Shown one piece after another: positions 52,525 to 61,611 of a DNA stretch of 64,000 nt. The translations under genes were made by a program, and so were the position numbers. The stretch is taken from contig NZ_CALGPC010000009.1 in assembly GCF_937960835.1 (NCBI RefSeq), positions 186,001-250,000 on the forward strand, given 5' to 3'. Within the stretch, counting starts at the first letter, position 1; every line of letters starts with the position of its first letter. This DNA is from an uncultured Ferrovibrio sp. (lineage in GTDB: Bacteria > Pseudomonadota > Alphaproteobacteria > Ferrovibrionales > Ferrovibrionaceae). The notes beneath the pieces are model-generated. The model searched no databases. It saw nothing but the letters and a program-made list of their open reading frames with translations, and had not been told where the DNA came from.

Positions 52525-55128
52525 ATGAAGTCGCTTTCCATTCGTACCACATTGGGCCTGATCATCGGCCTGCTGGGCCTGCTGCTGGTGGTATTCAGCA
52601 TCAGCGCGCTAAACACTGCTTTGGAGCGCAACCGTACGGCTCATAAGGTTGCCCAGCTTGCGCCGATCAGCCAGAACTTGTTCAGGAGCCTGCAGCAGCA
52701 TCGCCTCGAACGCGGCAATATTCTGATCAACCTGCGTGCCGATGCCCCCGCCACGAAGCAGTCGATCGACGAGATCGCTGCGCAGCGCGATGGAACTCGC
52801 GAAGCCTTCAACGCCGGCTATAACGCGCTTGCCGCAATCCCCGATCTGCCCGGCGCGGCGCAACTGCTTTTGCGGCTGAAATCCACCCACGACGCCGTCG
52901 AAGTACTGCGCCCGAAGGTGTTCACCGCCATGACCCAGCCCAAAGCCCAGCGCGATGTGCAAGTCCTACAGGAATGGCCGCGCGTCACGCAGTCGTTTCT
53001 CGACACGGTGCAGGAGACTTCCGATTTCCTCGAAAGCTCTGCGATGCTAATCGATCCCGTGGTCGATCAATTGCTGAGCGTAAAGCAGAATGCCTGGACG
53101 ATACGCGCCAATGCCGGATCGATGGTGCTGCGGCTGCTGACAACCATGTCTGCCGACCAGGTTTGGAGCACCGAGGACATCATCGCCTACGCCGAGGATG
53201 ACGGCCGTACTCAGACAGCCTGGAACATCGTCTCCGCCATCGGCGCGCGCATCGATACGCCGCCAGCGGTGGCCGAAGCCATCAACAAGGCGAAGGCATT
53301 CTTCTCCGGTCCACTGCTGGAAGAGCGCAAGCTCATCGCAAAGGCGTTCAGCAGCGGTCAGAAATCTCCTGTCCCACAGGCCAAGTATCAGGAGCATGCC
53401 AGCGCCGACCTCAGCATGCTTAATGCGGTAGCCAATGCGGCGCTGGATGTTCTGGTGATCCATGCTGACAAGCAGGCTGCCGAAGCGACCCGTAGTCTGG
53501 TGCTGAATGGCGTTCTGCTGGCTGTTGCGGTTGCCTTCACAGCCATCGGCTTCCTGATCGTGCAATGGCGCGTCAGCGGGCCGATCCAGCATATGACGGC
53601 CGCGATGCAGAGGCTGGCCAACCGTGAACTCAGCGTCGAAATCCCGCATGTCGATCGCGGCGCGGAAATCGGCCAGATGGCGAAGGCCGTGCAGGTGTTC
53701 AAGGACAACATGATCGCCCGCGAAGAGGCCGAGGCGCAGATCGCGCGCCAGCGCGAAGAGGACGACAAGCAGCGCCGCGAACGCGAGGCACGTGAAAAAG
53801 CGGCCGGTGAGGAGATCGCCGCGCTGGTCAGCAAGGTGGCCGCAGGCGATCTCAGCGGTCGCATCGACGAAAGTGGCAAGGAGGGCTTCTTCCTCGCCAC
53901 CAGCCAGCAGCTGAACCGCCTCACCGCAACCTTGCAGACCATGACGAACGAACTCGCCGACACCGCGGGCGCCATGGCCAATGGCGACCTGACCAGATCG
54001 GTGAAGGGCAACTATCACGGCGTCTTCGGTCAGCTGAAGGAGGGCGTCAACGGCATGGCCGGCCGCCTGCGTGATTTTGCCAACCGGCTGACCGAGACGG
54101 CGCAGTCGGTGAAGATCGCGTCTGCGGAGATTTCCGCCGGCAGCCAGGATCTGGCGCAGCGTACCGAAAGCCAGGCTGCTTCGATCGAAGAGACTGCCGC
54201 ATCAATGCACGAGATCACCACGACGGTGAAGCAGAACGCGGAGAATGCGCAGGCCGCCAATCAGCTTGCCGGTGCCGCACGCGATACCGCCGAGAAGGGC
54301 GGCATGGTCGTGGCCGACGCCGTCGCTGCTGTCAGCCGCATCGAGGAAAGCGCGCAGAAGATCAGCGACATCGTTTCGCTGATCGACGAGATCGCCTTCC
54401 AGACCAACCTGCTGGCGCTCAATGCCTCGGTGGAAGCCGCGCGTGCGGGCGAAGCGGGCAAGGGCTTTGCCGTGGTGGCGCAGGAAGTGCGTGCGCTGGC
54501 ACAGCGTTCGGCCAATGCCTCGAAGGACATCAAGGCGCTGATCACGGAATCGAACCAGCAGGTGAAGACCGGCGCGACCCTGGTCGGCCAGACCGGCGGC
54601 AGCCTGCAGGAGATCGTCAATGCCGTAAAGAAGGTGGCCGATATCGTAGCCGAGATCGCCGCCGCCAGCCGCGAGCAGGCCATGGGTCTGGAGCAGATCA
54701 ATACGGCTGTGGCCAGCATGGACGAGATGACCCAGCGCAACGGCGCACTGGTGGAAGAGACTTCGGCCTCGGCGCAGGCGCTGGCAAGTCAGGCGCAGGA
54801 TCTGGCCGGACTGGTCGCCTTCTTCCGCACTGGCAACGAAACCGTCTCTGCCGCGCCAGCGCGCATCGCCAATACCAATGCCGCGCCGGCCGCAGCCAGG
54901 TCTGCAACGCAGCCTGCTGAGGCGCGCAAGATTGAGCCGAGCAAGACTGACAAGGCCAAGGCTGACAAGAGCAAAGCTGAAGCGAGCGAGCCTGAAGCGC
55001 GTAAAGCCGCGCCGGCGGCCAAGCCTGCACCAGCGCCGCAGCCGAAGGCACAGCCTGCAGCCCTTGCAGCCCCGGCGGCCAGCAACACCGCCCCGTCGTT
55101 TGACGACGACGACTGGCAGGAATTCTGA
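52525..55128 (+). CDS. Methyl-accepting chemotaxis protein with C-terminal CheR-tether-like pentapeptide
   Basis: 867 residues from the ATG at 52525 (MKSLSIRTTLGLIIGLLGLL). TM1 is about 8-30. A ~290-residue helical periplasmic sensor follows, with LQQHRLERGN early on, like NIT-type sensors. TM2 is about 325-347 (VLLAVAVAFTAIGFLIVQW). A HAMP is about 348-400, a coiled linker and probably a second HAMP about 430-520. The methyl-accepting domain (about 530-790) has the hairpin tip EIAFQTNLLALNASVEAARA. A Lys/Ala/Pro tail ends DDDDWQEF; WQEF fits the xWxxF pattern that tethers CheR/CheB. Confidence 0.93.
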   Translation: MKSLSIRTTLGLIIGLLGLLLVVFSISALNTALERNRTAHKVAQLAPISQNLFRSLQQHRLERGNILINLRADAPATKQSIDEIAAQRDGTREAFNAGYNALAAIPDLPGAAQLLLRLKSTHDAVEVLRPKVFTAMTQPKAQRDVQVLQEWPRVTQSFLDTVQETSDFLESSAMLIDPVVDQLLSVKQNAWTIRANAGSMVLRLLTTMSADQVWSTEDIIAYAEDDGRTQTAWNIVSAIGARIDTPPAVAEAINKAKAFFSGPLLEERKLIAKAFSSGQKSPVPQAKYQEHASADLSMLNAVANAALDVLVIHADKQAAEATRSLVLNGVLLAVAVAFTAIGFLIVQWRVSGPIQHMTAAMQRLANRELSVEIPHVDRGAEIGQMAKAVQVFKDNMIAREEAEAQIARQREEDDKQRREREAREKAAGEEIAALVSKVAAGDLSGRIDESGKEGFFLATSQQLNRLTATLQTMTNELADTAGAMANGDLTRSVKGNYHGVFGQLKEGVNGMAGRLRDFANRLTETAQSVKIASAEISAGSQDLAQRTESQAASIEETAASMHEITTTVKQNAENAQAANQLAGAARDTAEKGGMVVADAVAAVSRIEESAQKISDIVSLIDEIAFQTNLLALNASVEAARAGEAGKGFAVVAQEVRALAQRSANASKDIKALITESNQQVKTGATLVGQTGGSLQEIVNAVKKVADIVAEIAAASREQAMGLEQINTAVASMDEMTQRNGALVEETSASAQALASQAQDLAGLVAFFRTGNETVSAAPARIANTNAAPAAARSATQPAEARKIEPSKTDKAKADKSKAEASEPEARKAAPAAKPAPAPQPKAQPAALAAPAASNTAPSFDDDDWQEF

Positions 55129-55182
55129 GCCAGCCACCCTTTCTGCATCTGTCCTTCCCGCATCCGTATCGCAGGATGCAGA

Positions 55183-55213
55183 CAAAAAAATGACGGATAC
55201 CGAAGTATCCGTC
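55183..55213 (-). terminator. Terminator of the DUF1328 gene
   Basis: GACGGATAC and GTATCCGTC form a nine-pair stem with loop CGAA (55192-55213), followed on the minus strand by seven T residues. It lies about 70 bases past the DUF1328 stop, close to the receptor gene end. A second, very G+C-rich hairpin lies at 55243-55270. Confidence 0.8.
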
Positions 55214-55282
55214 GAGTTGGGGGGAAGGACAGGAAACTAGATCCCGGCGCGGCCGCTGAACCGCGCCGGGGTCATCGGACGC

Positions 55283-55462
55283 TTACGTCAATGGCGGTCG
55301 CCGACCCGTGATGAGATGGGCGATCAGACTGACCACGAAGACCGCCAGGAAGACGAAGAACAGTATCTGCGCGATGCTGGCGGAAGCCGCAGCGATACCG
55401 GTGAATCCGAATACGCCGGCGATAATCGCGAGAATGAAGAAGATCAAAGCCCAGTACAGCAT
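55283..55462 (-). CDS. DUF1328 small membrane protein
   Basis: 59 residues from the ATG at 55462 with AGGAGAG just upstream. The protein is MLYWALIFFILAIIAGVFGF, then TGIAAASASIAQILFFVFLA, VFVVSLIAHLITGRRPPLT. It has two membrane helices with the conserved W-A-L-I-F and GFTGIA pattern of DUF1328 (YtjA-like), a small inner-membrane family of unknown function often stress-induced. It is read toward the end of the chemoreceptor gene and ends at its own terminator. Confidence 0.93.
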   Translation of the reverse strand: MLYWALIFFILAIIAGVFGFTGIAAASASIAQILFFVFLAVFVVSLIAHLITGRRPPLT

Positions 55463-55844
55463 GGTCGCTCTCCTTTGCATCTGACCGCCGGTCGCAAGCC
55501 TGCAACCTGCTGGCCTGACCGGAACCGCTTTGCATTGGGACGCGGCTAGCCACTAACCCGGCTGCGTCGGATTTGTGCCATCGCCTTTCAGAGCGCTTCC
55601 GCAGGGCATGTCTCCGGTAACGACTGGTCGGAGACGCGGGAGAACTGAGCAGGGAGATGACGCAACCCGTCGTTCCAATGCGAGGATGGTCGGGTTCGAT
55701 TGGGGCGGGATTCCATTCAAATTTAGGCAATACCGGGGCATTTGCTTCGCCGTGCGGGAACGCCGGCCGGGTTCACGCCGTTGTCACCGCAGTTCTGTCA
55801 CGCATCAATCTGACGCATCAAAATGCGAGGCGGTGGACATCGGC
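55463..55844. other. Divergent intergenic region between DUF1328 and the extensin-like gene
   Basis: About 380 bases without a gene I can support. It must hold the leftward DUF1328 promoter and the rightward extensin-like promoter. The only element I can name is the GGAAC-N17-CGTT pair at 55757-55782. Reading frames here lack family similarity. Confidence 0.6.
55757..55782 (+). promoter_or_regulatory. Candidate sigma-EcfG (general stress) promoter
   Basis: GGAAC (55757-55761) and CGTT (55779-55782) with 17 bases between fit the EcfG consensus GGAAC-N16/17-CGTT of alphaproteobacteria. The distance to the extensin-like start is about 60 bases. One hit by eye could be chance. Confidence 0.4.
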
Positions 55845-56564
55845 ATGGCTGCGCAGCCCAAGAAATGGTTACGGGTGTGGTTGATGCCTTTGGCCATTCT
55901 GGGCGCGGTGCTGGCCTGGCGTTCCGGATGGATTGTGTTGCCGCGCGAATACGATCCCTTCGCGCCGCTTCATGTCGCCGACCCGCGCACCATCGTCACC
56001 GGCTTCAAGCTCCGGCGCCTGCGCAGCGATGACGGCTATTGCAGCCTGTCACTGGAATCGTCGCAGCTCGATTATCTTCCCGTCGCCGATATGAGCCGCG
56101 AGGAGGGCTGCGTGCTGCTGAACACTGTGCGGGTTGCGCGCTCGCATCTGCGTTTCAACGCCTCATTTGTGGCGAGCTGTCCGCTGGCGGTTTCTTACGC
56201 GATGTTCGAGCACCACGGCCTGCAGCCGCTGGCGCGTAAGCATTTCGGCCAGGAGGTCGACAGCGTATCGCATCTGGGATCCTATGCCTGCCGCAATGTT
56301 CGCGGCAGCGCGCGCCGCAGCGAGCATGCCACCGCCAATGCACTCGATCTTGCGGCGTTGACGCTGCGGGATGGCCGCCGCATCGATGTGCGACGGCACT
56401 GGCAGAAGGATACGAAAAGCGAAGCGGCGGAGGCGGCGTTCCTGCGTGACCTGCGCAATGAAGCCTGCCGCTTCTTCCGCATTGTGCTGGGGCCGGATTA
56501 CAACGCGGCCCATCACGATCACTTCCATCTCGGCGTCGGCAGCGGCTTCACCATCTGCCGCTGA
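55845..56564 (+). CDS. Extensin-like family protein (VanY-type M15 fold)
   Basis: 239 residues. An N-terminal signal anchor is present (WLRVWLMPLAILGAVLAW, about 8-25). The core has LDYLPVADMSREEGCVLLNT, SFVASCPLAVSYAMFEH, then RGSARRSEHATANALDLAAL (first zinc His/Asp pair) and VLGPDYNAAHHDHFHLGVGS (last His pair). This is the extensin-like C-terminal family, structurally related to M15 peptidoglycan peptidases. A periplasmic cell-wall role is likely. Start at the ATG at 55845; a GTG at 55833 in frame with GCGAGG before it is possible. A candidate stress promoter lies upstream. Confidence 0.9.
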   Translation: MAAQPKKWLRVWLMPLAILGAVLAWRSGWIVLPREYDPFAPLHVADPRTIVTGFKLRRLRSDDGYCSLSLESSQLDYLPVADMSREEGCVLLNTVRVARSHLRFNASFVASCPLAVSYAMFEHHGLQPLARKHFGQEVDSVSHLGSYACRNVRGSARRSEHATANALDLAALTLRDGRRIDVRRHWQKDTKSEAAEAAFLRDLRNEACRFFRIVLGPDYNAAHHDHFHLGVGSGFTICR

Positions 56565-56594
56565 CGATGCCGTGGCGACTGCTTCACTTGGGAT

Positions 56595-57854
56595 TTACTT
56601 TACCCGGAAGGGCAGGTTCGCCGTCGCCGCTGCGCCCTTGCCGTCACGCACGGTCACGAACAGGCGGTAATGGCCCGGCTGCAATCCGGCGATGCCGACG
56701 CCTTTCGGGCTTGGATCGCGGATCGCCTGCGGAAAGGCAGGCGGCACCTGTTCGGCATCGCCGAATTTGCGCTGCTCCGCGCTTTCCGCCATCACGGTCC
56801 ATACCACGCCGAGCGGGTCGCCATCGGGATCGCTGACCGTGATCTCGGCGCGGGCCGTGGCGTCGCGGTTCCATTCATTGCCCTGCACGAACTGGAAGTT
56901 TTCGATGCGCGGCGCCTGATTGCGGTTGGGCGTGGCTCCGCCCCAGGCAGAGGCCATTACCTCGGCTGTGCGCTGCCATTCGCCGCTTTGCAGCAGCAGG
57001 CTGTGCCAGGTGGGCGTGACTTCCTGCTTCTGGCCCCAGTAGAAAACGATCTGGCCCTGGGTGGTCGATTTCAGCGCGTGCAGATAGCGTGCCAGCAGCA
57101 CCGCCTTCTCGCCGCTGGAGGGTTCGATCGGCGCGCCCCAGTCGGTGCGCGGCGCCTCCCACTGGCCCTTCGGGCCCATCTCGGTGATGACCAGGGGGCC
57201 TTTCCAGCCCTGGGCGCGGGCGCGTTCGCCAACCGTCAGCAACGCATCGCCGTAGGAGTTGATGCCGAGCACCTGGATGCTGGGCGCATGACGGCGCAGC
57301 TTGACGATCTTGTCGGTGCCGGTTTCCGCCAGCACCGCCATGGTCGGATGCTTGGGGTCGAGCCGGCGCACGATGCGGGCGGCTTCCTCGATGGCGGGCC
57401 AGACCTGGGAATCGTCGGTCAGTTCAGCCTCGACCTCGTTGCCGATGCCCCACATCAGAAGAGCGGGATGATCGCGGAAACGTTCGACGAATTCGGTGAG
57501 CTTCTGCAGTTGCGGACCGGTCTGCGCCAGGTCGGTGTAATTGAAGCCGCGGCGTGGATGCTCCATCCAGAAGCCGGCGATCACCTTCAGGCCATGCTTC
57601 TGCGCTTCATCGAGCACATAGCCGGTTTCATCGCCATAGGTGCGGATGGTGGTCGCGCCGAGCTGGCGCAGCAGACCAAGGCGGCCCTGGCCGGCAACGC
57701 CCTGGATCGTGAAGGGGCGGCCATCGACCAGGATGCGCTCGCCCTGGATGGTGACTTCAGCCGCCTGCGCCGCCGCGCCGGACGCGCAAGCGAGCGACAG
57801 CAGGGCAAGCGACAGAACAGCGGACCGGAAAGTGTTTGCGAGTATATGAGGCAT
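56595..57854 (-). CDS. Exported TIM-barrel glycosidase (clan GH-A type) with C-terminal Ig-like domain
   Basis: 419 residues from the ATG at 57854. Signal peptide MPHILANTFRSAVLSLALLS with CASGAAAQA cleavage. The barrel (about 35-300) has LGATTIRTYGDETGYVLDEA, LKVIAGFWMEHPRRGFNY, LLMWGIGNEVEAELTDD with the acid/base Glu after Asn, and GPLVITEMGPKGQW with the nucleophile Glu. A beta-sandwich follows (about 315-419, VSDPDGDPLGVVWTVM). The pattern resembles GH2/GH5/GH72-like enzymes. Glycan substrate unknown. It is divergent from the yqhA-lipoprotein pair. Confidence 0.82.
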   Translation of the reverse strand: MPHILANTFRSAVLSLALLSLACASGAAAQAAEVTIQGERILVDGRPFTIQGVAGQGRLGLLRQLGATTIRTYGDETGYVLDEAQKHGLKVIAGFWMEHPRRGFNYTDLAQTGPQLQKLTEFVERFRDHPALLMWGIGNEVEAELTDDSQVWPAIEEAARIVRRLDPKHPTMAVLAETGTDKIVKLRRHAPSIQVLGINSYGDALLTVGERARAQGWKGPLVITEMGPKGQWEAPRTDWGAPIEPSSGEKAVLLARYLHALKSTTQGQIVFYWGQKQEVTPTWHSLLLQSGEWQRTAEVMASAWGGATPNRNQAPRIENFQFVQGNEWNRDATARAEITVSDPDGDPLGVVWTVMAESAEQRKFGDAEQVPPAFPQAIRDPSPKGVGIAGLQPGHYRLFVTVRDGKGAAATANLPFRVK

Positions 57855-58196
57855 GCGGGCAACTCTTGCCGAGAAGCACAGCCGGACGCAAGCCGCGTGT
57901 AGCGGTTTCCTCCGGCGGCGTCCACCGGCAGACGGCAGGTCTGGCGAAGCGGGACATGGCCGGCTGATGCGGTTCAAAGTGAGACGTTCAAGTTGGGGGG
58001 TCCGGTCCAGCATTCCAAGTGTCGCTTCCCTGCAACAGCCGGCGGCAGTCCCGGTTCCGGTGCCGTCCTGTGTCAATCGATGGCGCCGCCGCTGCAATGC
58101 AGTCGTCCGGCTGCTATACCTAGGCACTCGCAATGGCTTCCGCTACCTTATCGCGCATTTCTCGTCTTTCCGGTTCATGGTTTCTGGATAGCCCGC
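57855..58196. other. Divergent intergenic region between the glycosidase and yqhA genes
   Basis: About 340 bases with no supportable gene. It must contain promoters for both directions. TATACCTAG near 58114 could be a -10 element for the rightward genes, but I see no convincing -35 partner. No repeat or riboswitch is evident. Confidence 0.5.
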
Positions 58197-58799
58197 ATGG
58201 AACGTCTGTTCGAACGTACCCTCTTCGCCAGCCGCTGGGTGATGGCGCCTTTCTATCTCGGCCTGGCCGCTGCCCTGGTGCTGCTGCTGGTGAAGTTCCT
58301 GCAGGAGCTGTTCCACGCCATCCCCAATGTCGTGGCCATGAGCGAAAGCGAGCTGGTGCTGTCGATCCTGTCCCTGATCGATCTGTCGCTGGCCGGCAAC
58401 CTGCTGCTGCTGGTGATCTTCTCGGGCTATGAGAATTTCGTCTCCAAGCTGGATATCGGCGACCATCGCGACCGCCCGGAATGGATGGGCAAGATCGACT
58501 ATTCCGGCATGAAGCTGAAACTGGTGGCAAGCATCGTTGCCATCTCGGCCATTCAGCTTCTGCGCGCCTTCATGAATATCGGCGCCATGGAGACGGCCGA
58601 CCTCGCCTGGCTGGTCGGTATCCACATGACCTTCGTGGTCTCCGGCGTGCTGCTGGCGCTGATGGACCGGCTGACGGAATCCGCCGAGGGCCATGGCAAG
58701 GATCCGCATCTCGAAAAGGGAACGGTAGTTGCCGAGGGCACGGTGATCGAACACGGATCCGATGGCAAATCGGACAACCAGCAGAACAAGTCGTCCTGA
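58197..58799 (+). CDS. YqhA family (UPF0114) membrane protein
   Basis: 200 residues from the ATG at 58197. The sequence FERTLFASRWVMAPFYLGLA opens a family of small inner-membrane proteins with about four helices: ALVLLLVKFLQELFHAIPNV, SLIDLSLAGNLLLLVIFSGY, LKLVASIVAISAIQLLRAFM and IHMTFVVSGVLLALMDRL. ENFVSKLDIGDHRDRPEWMG is the hallmark loop. Function unknown. A charged tail (GHGKDPHLEKGTVVAEGTVI) is added. The next gene starts two bases after its stop. Confidence 0.93.
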   Translation: MERLFERTLFASRWVMAPFYLGLAAALVLLLVKFLQELFHAIPNVVAMSESELVLSILSLIDLSLAGNLLLLVIFSGYENFVSKLDIGDHRDRPEWMGKIDYSGMKLKLVASIVAISAIQLLRAFMNIGAMETADLAWLVGIHMTFVVSGVLLALMDRLTESAEGHGKDPHLEKGTVVAEGTVIEHGSDGKSDNQQNKSS

Positions 58800-58800
58800 C

Positions 58801-59949
58801 GTGGCGCCGCGCTGGACCAGCACATTGCTGCCCGGCGCATGGCTGTTCGGCTTGCTGCTGCCTGGCCTGCTTCTGCTGGCCGGCTGCGCCGCCGACCGCG
58901 ACGCGGCTTATCTGCGCATAGACAGCGCGGTGCAGCGGCCGCATTTGCAGATCCTGCCGCATCTGGATGAGGCCGGCCGGCTGCGGCACAGCTTCGATCC
59001 GCAGCTTTCCTTCCTTCCGCTGGCCTTAGGGGGCGCGCTGGTCGACTACCGGCGCGGCGTCAGCCGCGGCTTTGCCGATGCCTTCGCCGCCGATTTCAAT
59101 GCCGTGGTTGGCGATCCCGATCAGCCGCTGCCCGCCCTGCTGCGCGCCGCAGAAGGCTCGGGCGTCCGCCTGCTGCGGCCCCGGCACGAAGATGACAGCG
59201 ATCGCGGCCTGACGGTTCTGCTCGATGCCTCGGCCGCCGCAGTGATCGCCATGCCGCGCGATCCCGTCCGCATCGACGATTTCGCTGCCGCGGCACAGGC
59301 GGCGATCAAAGACGGGCGGCCAGTCTGGGCGCTGCTGCCCGCCCATGGCACGGCGGAGCAGCGCCTGCTGCAGCCCAATGAAGCGCGCGCACTGGCTTAT
59401 GCCGCGCTGGTGCATGGCGCCAGTGGCCTGATCTGGCAGGGCGAGGACAATTATGCCGCGCGCAATGCCGGCGCCATCGGCATCGCAGCGGCGCCGCAGA
59501 TCGATTACGGCATCGGCATGCGCGGCGAGACCGATCATGTGGCAATCATGGCACCGCCCTACCGCGCCAGCCCGGCGGAGGTCGCAGCATCAAAAAGGCT
59601 ATGGGATACGGTTGCGGGGCTGAACCGCGCGATTGCGCGGCTGAGGCCTGCCCTGCTGCGGCCCGATATCGATCAGCCCTACATGATCGCGCTGGCATCG
59701 TCTGAAAGCGCCATGCCCGCACCGGTGCGCAGCCTGCTGAAACCCTGGGAGGACGGCTGGCTGATGATCGCGGTCAATCTCGACGCTTATGACCATGCGA
59801 TCCGCGTCGATTTCGACAGGCCATTGCGGCGGATCGCGCGGTTTACCGGGCCTGACGCCGCCTTGTCGTTGGAGCAGGATTCAGCGCGCGGGCGCTTTTA
59901 CGACACATTCGAGCCCTATGGCGTTCGGCTCTATCGCATCACGCCGTAA
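58801..59949 (+). CDS. Lipoprotein with glycoside hydrolase-like barrel half and C-terminal sandwich
   Basis: 382 residues from the GTG at 58801. Lipobox LLLLAGC with Cys at about residue 29 (signal MAPRWTSTLLPGAWLFGLLL). The mature part reads like the second half of a TIM-barrel hydrolase: RPVWALLPAHGTAEQRLLQP, ARALAYAALVHGASGLIWQG and LWDTVAGLNRAIARLRPALL. A small C-terminal beta-domain ends DGWLMIAVNLDAYDHAIRVD and FEPYGVRLYRI. I cannot place catalytic residues, so it may be a binding or inactive relative. It is coupled to yqhA (one base between stop and start). Confidence 0.7.
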   Translation: MAPRWTSTLLPGAWLFGLLLPGLLLLAGCAADRDAAYLRIDSAVQRPHLQILPHLDEAGRLRHSFDPQLSFLPLALGGALVDYRRGVSRGFADAFAADFNAVVGDPDQPLPALLRAAEGSGVRLLRPRHEDDSDRGLTVLLDASAAAVIAMPRDPVRIDDFAAAAQAAIKDGRPVWALLPAHGTAEQRLLQPNEARALAYAALVHGASGLIWQGEDNYAARNAGAIGIAAAPQIDYGIGMRGETDHVAIMAPPYRASPAEVAASKRLWDTVAGLNRAIARLRPALLRPDIDQPYMIALASSESAMPAPVRSLLKPWEDGWLMIAVNLDAYDHAIRVDFDRPLRRIARFTGPDAALSLEQDSARGRFYDTFEPYGVRLYRITP

Positions 59950-60021
59950 ACGCGGCGAACTTCTTCCTGAACAAAGGCTGGCGCCCCGGTTTCTGTCCTG
60001 GAAACCGACTGGAGCTATGCA

Positions 60022-61350
60022 ATGGCGATGCGAAAGGACAGCGCGCGGCCGGCGCGCGCGGTGCCGCATGTGGTGATCGTAGGTGGCGGCTTTGCCGGCC
60101 TGGAGGTGGCGCGCGGACTGAAGGATGCCGCCTGCCGGGTGACGCTGGTGGACCGCGTGAACCATCATCTGTTCCAGCCACTGCTGTATCAGGTTGCCAC
60201 CGCCGCGCTGTCGGCGGGCGAAATCGCCCAACCGATCCGCCATATTCTGCGAAACTGCGCCAATACGACCGTGCTGCTGGATGAGATGACCAGCCTCGAT
60301 GCCGACCGACAGCGCGTGATGCTGGAGGGCGCCGGGCCGCTCGATTACGACATCATGGTGCTCGCCATCGGTGCGACCCATGGCTATTTCGGTCATCCCG
60401 AATGGGCACGTTTTGCGCCGGGCCTGAAGACGCTGGACGATGCGCGGCGGATCCGCAACCAGATCCTGTTGGCATTTGAGCATGCCGAGCAAAGCGACAA
60501 TGAGGTCGAACGTCGGCGGCTGATGACAATAGCGGTGGTCGGCGGCGGCCCAACCGGCGTGGAGCTGGCCGGCGCGCTGGCGGAACTGGCGCGCGAGACC
60601 CTGCCGCGTGAGTTCCGCCGCATCAAACCCGAGCAGGCGGAGATCATTCTGTTCGAGGCGGGGCCGCAGCTGCTGCCGCAACTGCCGGAAGATCTGGCCC
60701 GCTATGCCGAGCGGGCACTGGTGAAACTTGGCGTGAAAGTGCGCACCGGCGCGCCGGTCCAGGATGTGCGCGCGGACGGCCTGACCGCCGATGGCAGCGT
60801 CGTGCCCGCAGCCACCGTGCTATGGGCCGCAGGCGTGGCTGCGCCGCCGCTGGGACGCTGGCTTGGGGTACCGACCGACAAGGCCGGGCGCGTCGTGGTT
60901 CAGCCGGACCTGTCGCTGGCTGAACGGCCTGAGGTCTTCGTGCTGGGCGATGCCGCTGCCTGCTTGGATGAAAGCGGCAAGCCGCTGCCGGGCCTTGCGC
61001 AGGTCGCGCAGCAACAGGGCCGGCATCTGGGCCATGCCCTGGCGCGGCATCTCGACGACGGTGCGCCGATCCCGCCTTTCCGCTATCGCGAGCGCGGCAG
61101 TCTCGCCACCGTCGGGCGCAATGCTGCCGTGGCGCAGTTCGGCCGCACCAGGCTGCGTGGCTTCCTCGCCTGGTTGATCTGGGGAATCGTGCATGTCTTT
61201 CTGCTGGTCGGCTTCGAGAACCGCATGCTGGTCGCAATCCGCTGGCTGTGGATCTACACGACCGGCCAGCGCAGCGCGCGCCTGATCACGCGCGAATGCC
61301 ATGCAAGCGAGCAGCAAAAGAGCGCCCGCCAGTGGCAGGCGCATTCGTGA
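60022..61350 (+). CDS. ndh: Type II NADH:quinone oxidoreductase (NDH-2)
   Basis: 442 residues. FAD motif HVVIVGGGFAGLEVARGLKD, NAD motif TIAVVGGGPTGVELAGALAE, with HHLFQPLLYQVATAALSAGE and the ATVLWAAGVAAPPLGRWLG block. FVLGDAAACLDESGKPLPGL and AQVAQQQGRHLGHAL (the quinone-side Q-rich AQxxxQQG) mark NDH-2. A C-terminal amphipathic/hydrophobic end (FLAWLIWGIVHVFLLVGFEN) anchors it to the inner face of the membrane. It oxidises NADH without proton pumping. It follows the lipoprotein gene by 72 bases. Confidence 0.95.
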   Translation: MAMRKDSARPARAVPHVVIVGGGFAGLEVARGLKDAACRVTLVDRVNHHLFQPLLYQVATAALSAGEIAQPIRHILRNCANTTVLLDEMTSLDADRQRVMLEGAGPLDYDIMVLAIGATHGYFGHPEWARFAPGLKTLDDARRIRNQILLAFEHAEQSDNEVERRRLMTIAVVGGGPTGVELAGALAELARETLPREFRRIKPEQAEIILFEAGPQLLPQLPEDLARYAERALVKLGVKVRTGAPVQDVRADGLTADGSVVPAATVLWAAGVAAPPLGRWLGVPTDKAGRVVVQPDLSLAERPEVFVLGDAAACLDESGKPLPGLAQVAQQQGRHLGHALARHLDDGAPIPPFRYRERGSLATVGRNAAVAQFGRTRLRGFLAWLIWGIVHVFLLVGFENRMLVAIRWLWIYTTGQRSARLITRECHASEQQKSARQWQAHS

Positions 61351-61370
61351 CCGTCACTTCATCGCGCCTG

Positions 61371-61595
61371 CTATTTATTGGAAAGCTGAAAGCGGTCGCT
61401 GAGCTTGTCGGCCACGTCGTCGGGCAGCGCATGGGCATCGAAGGCATGCTGCAATTCATCCGCCAGCGATCGGGCGGCCTCTTCCGACTTGGTGGCGCGC
61501 ACACGCACCGTCTTGTTGCGGTGGGTGGCGAGCACAAAAGCCGTCGGGCCAGGATGGACCGGAACGAAAGCAATATCGGCGCTATACAGACGCAT
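61371..61595 (-). CDS. Small hypothetical protein (74 aa)
   Basis: 74 residues with a strong GAGGAGTGA ribosome site before the ATG at 61595, which supports a real gene. Sequence MRLYSADIAFVPVHPGPTAF leads to VLATHRNKTVRVRATKSEEA and DELQHAFDAHALPDDVADKL. Predicted alpha/beta, cytoplasmic, no cysteines. I do not recognise the family. It is convergent with ndh and lies just downstream of a small tandem repeat in its leader. Confidence 0.65.
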   Translation of the reverse strand: MRLYSADIAFVPVHPGPTAFVLATHRNKTVRVRATKSEEAARSLADELQHAFDAHALPDDVADKLSDRFQLSNK

Positions 61596-61611
61596 TCACT
61601 CCTCCTCATGC

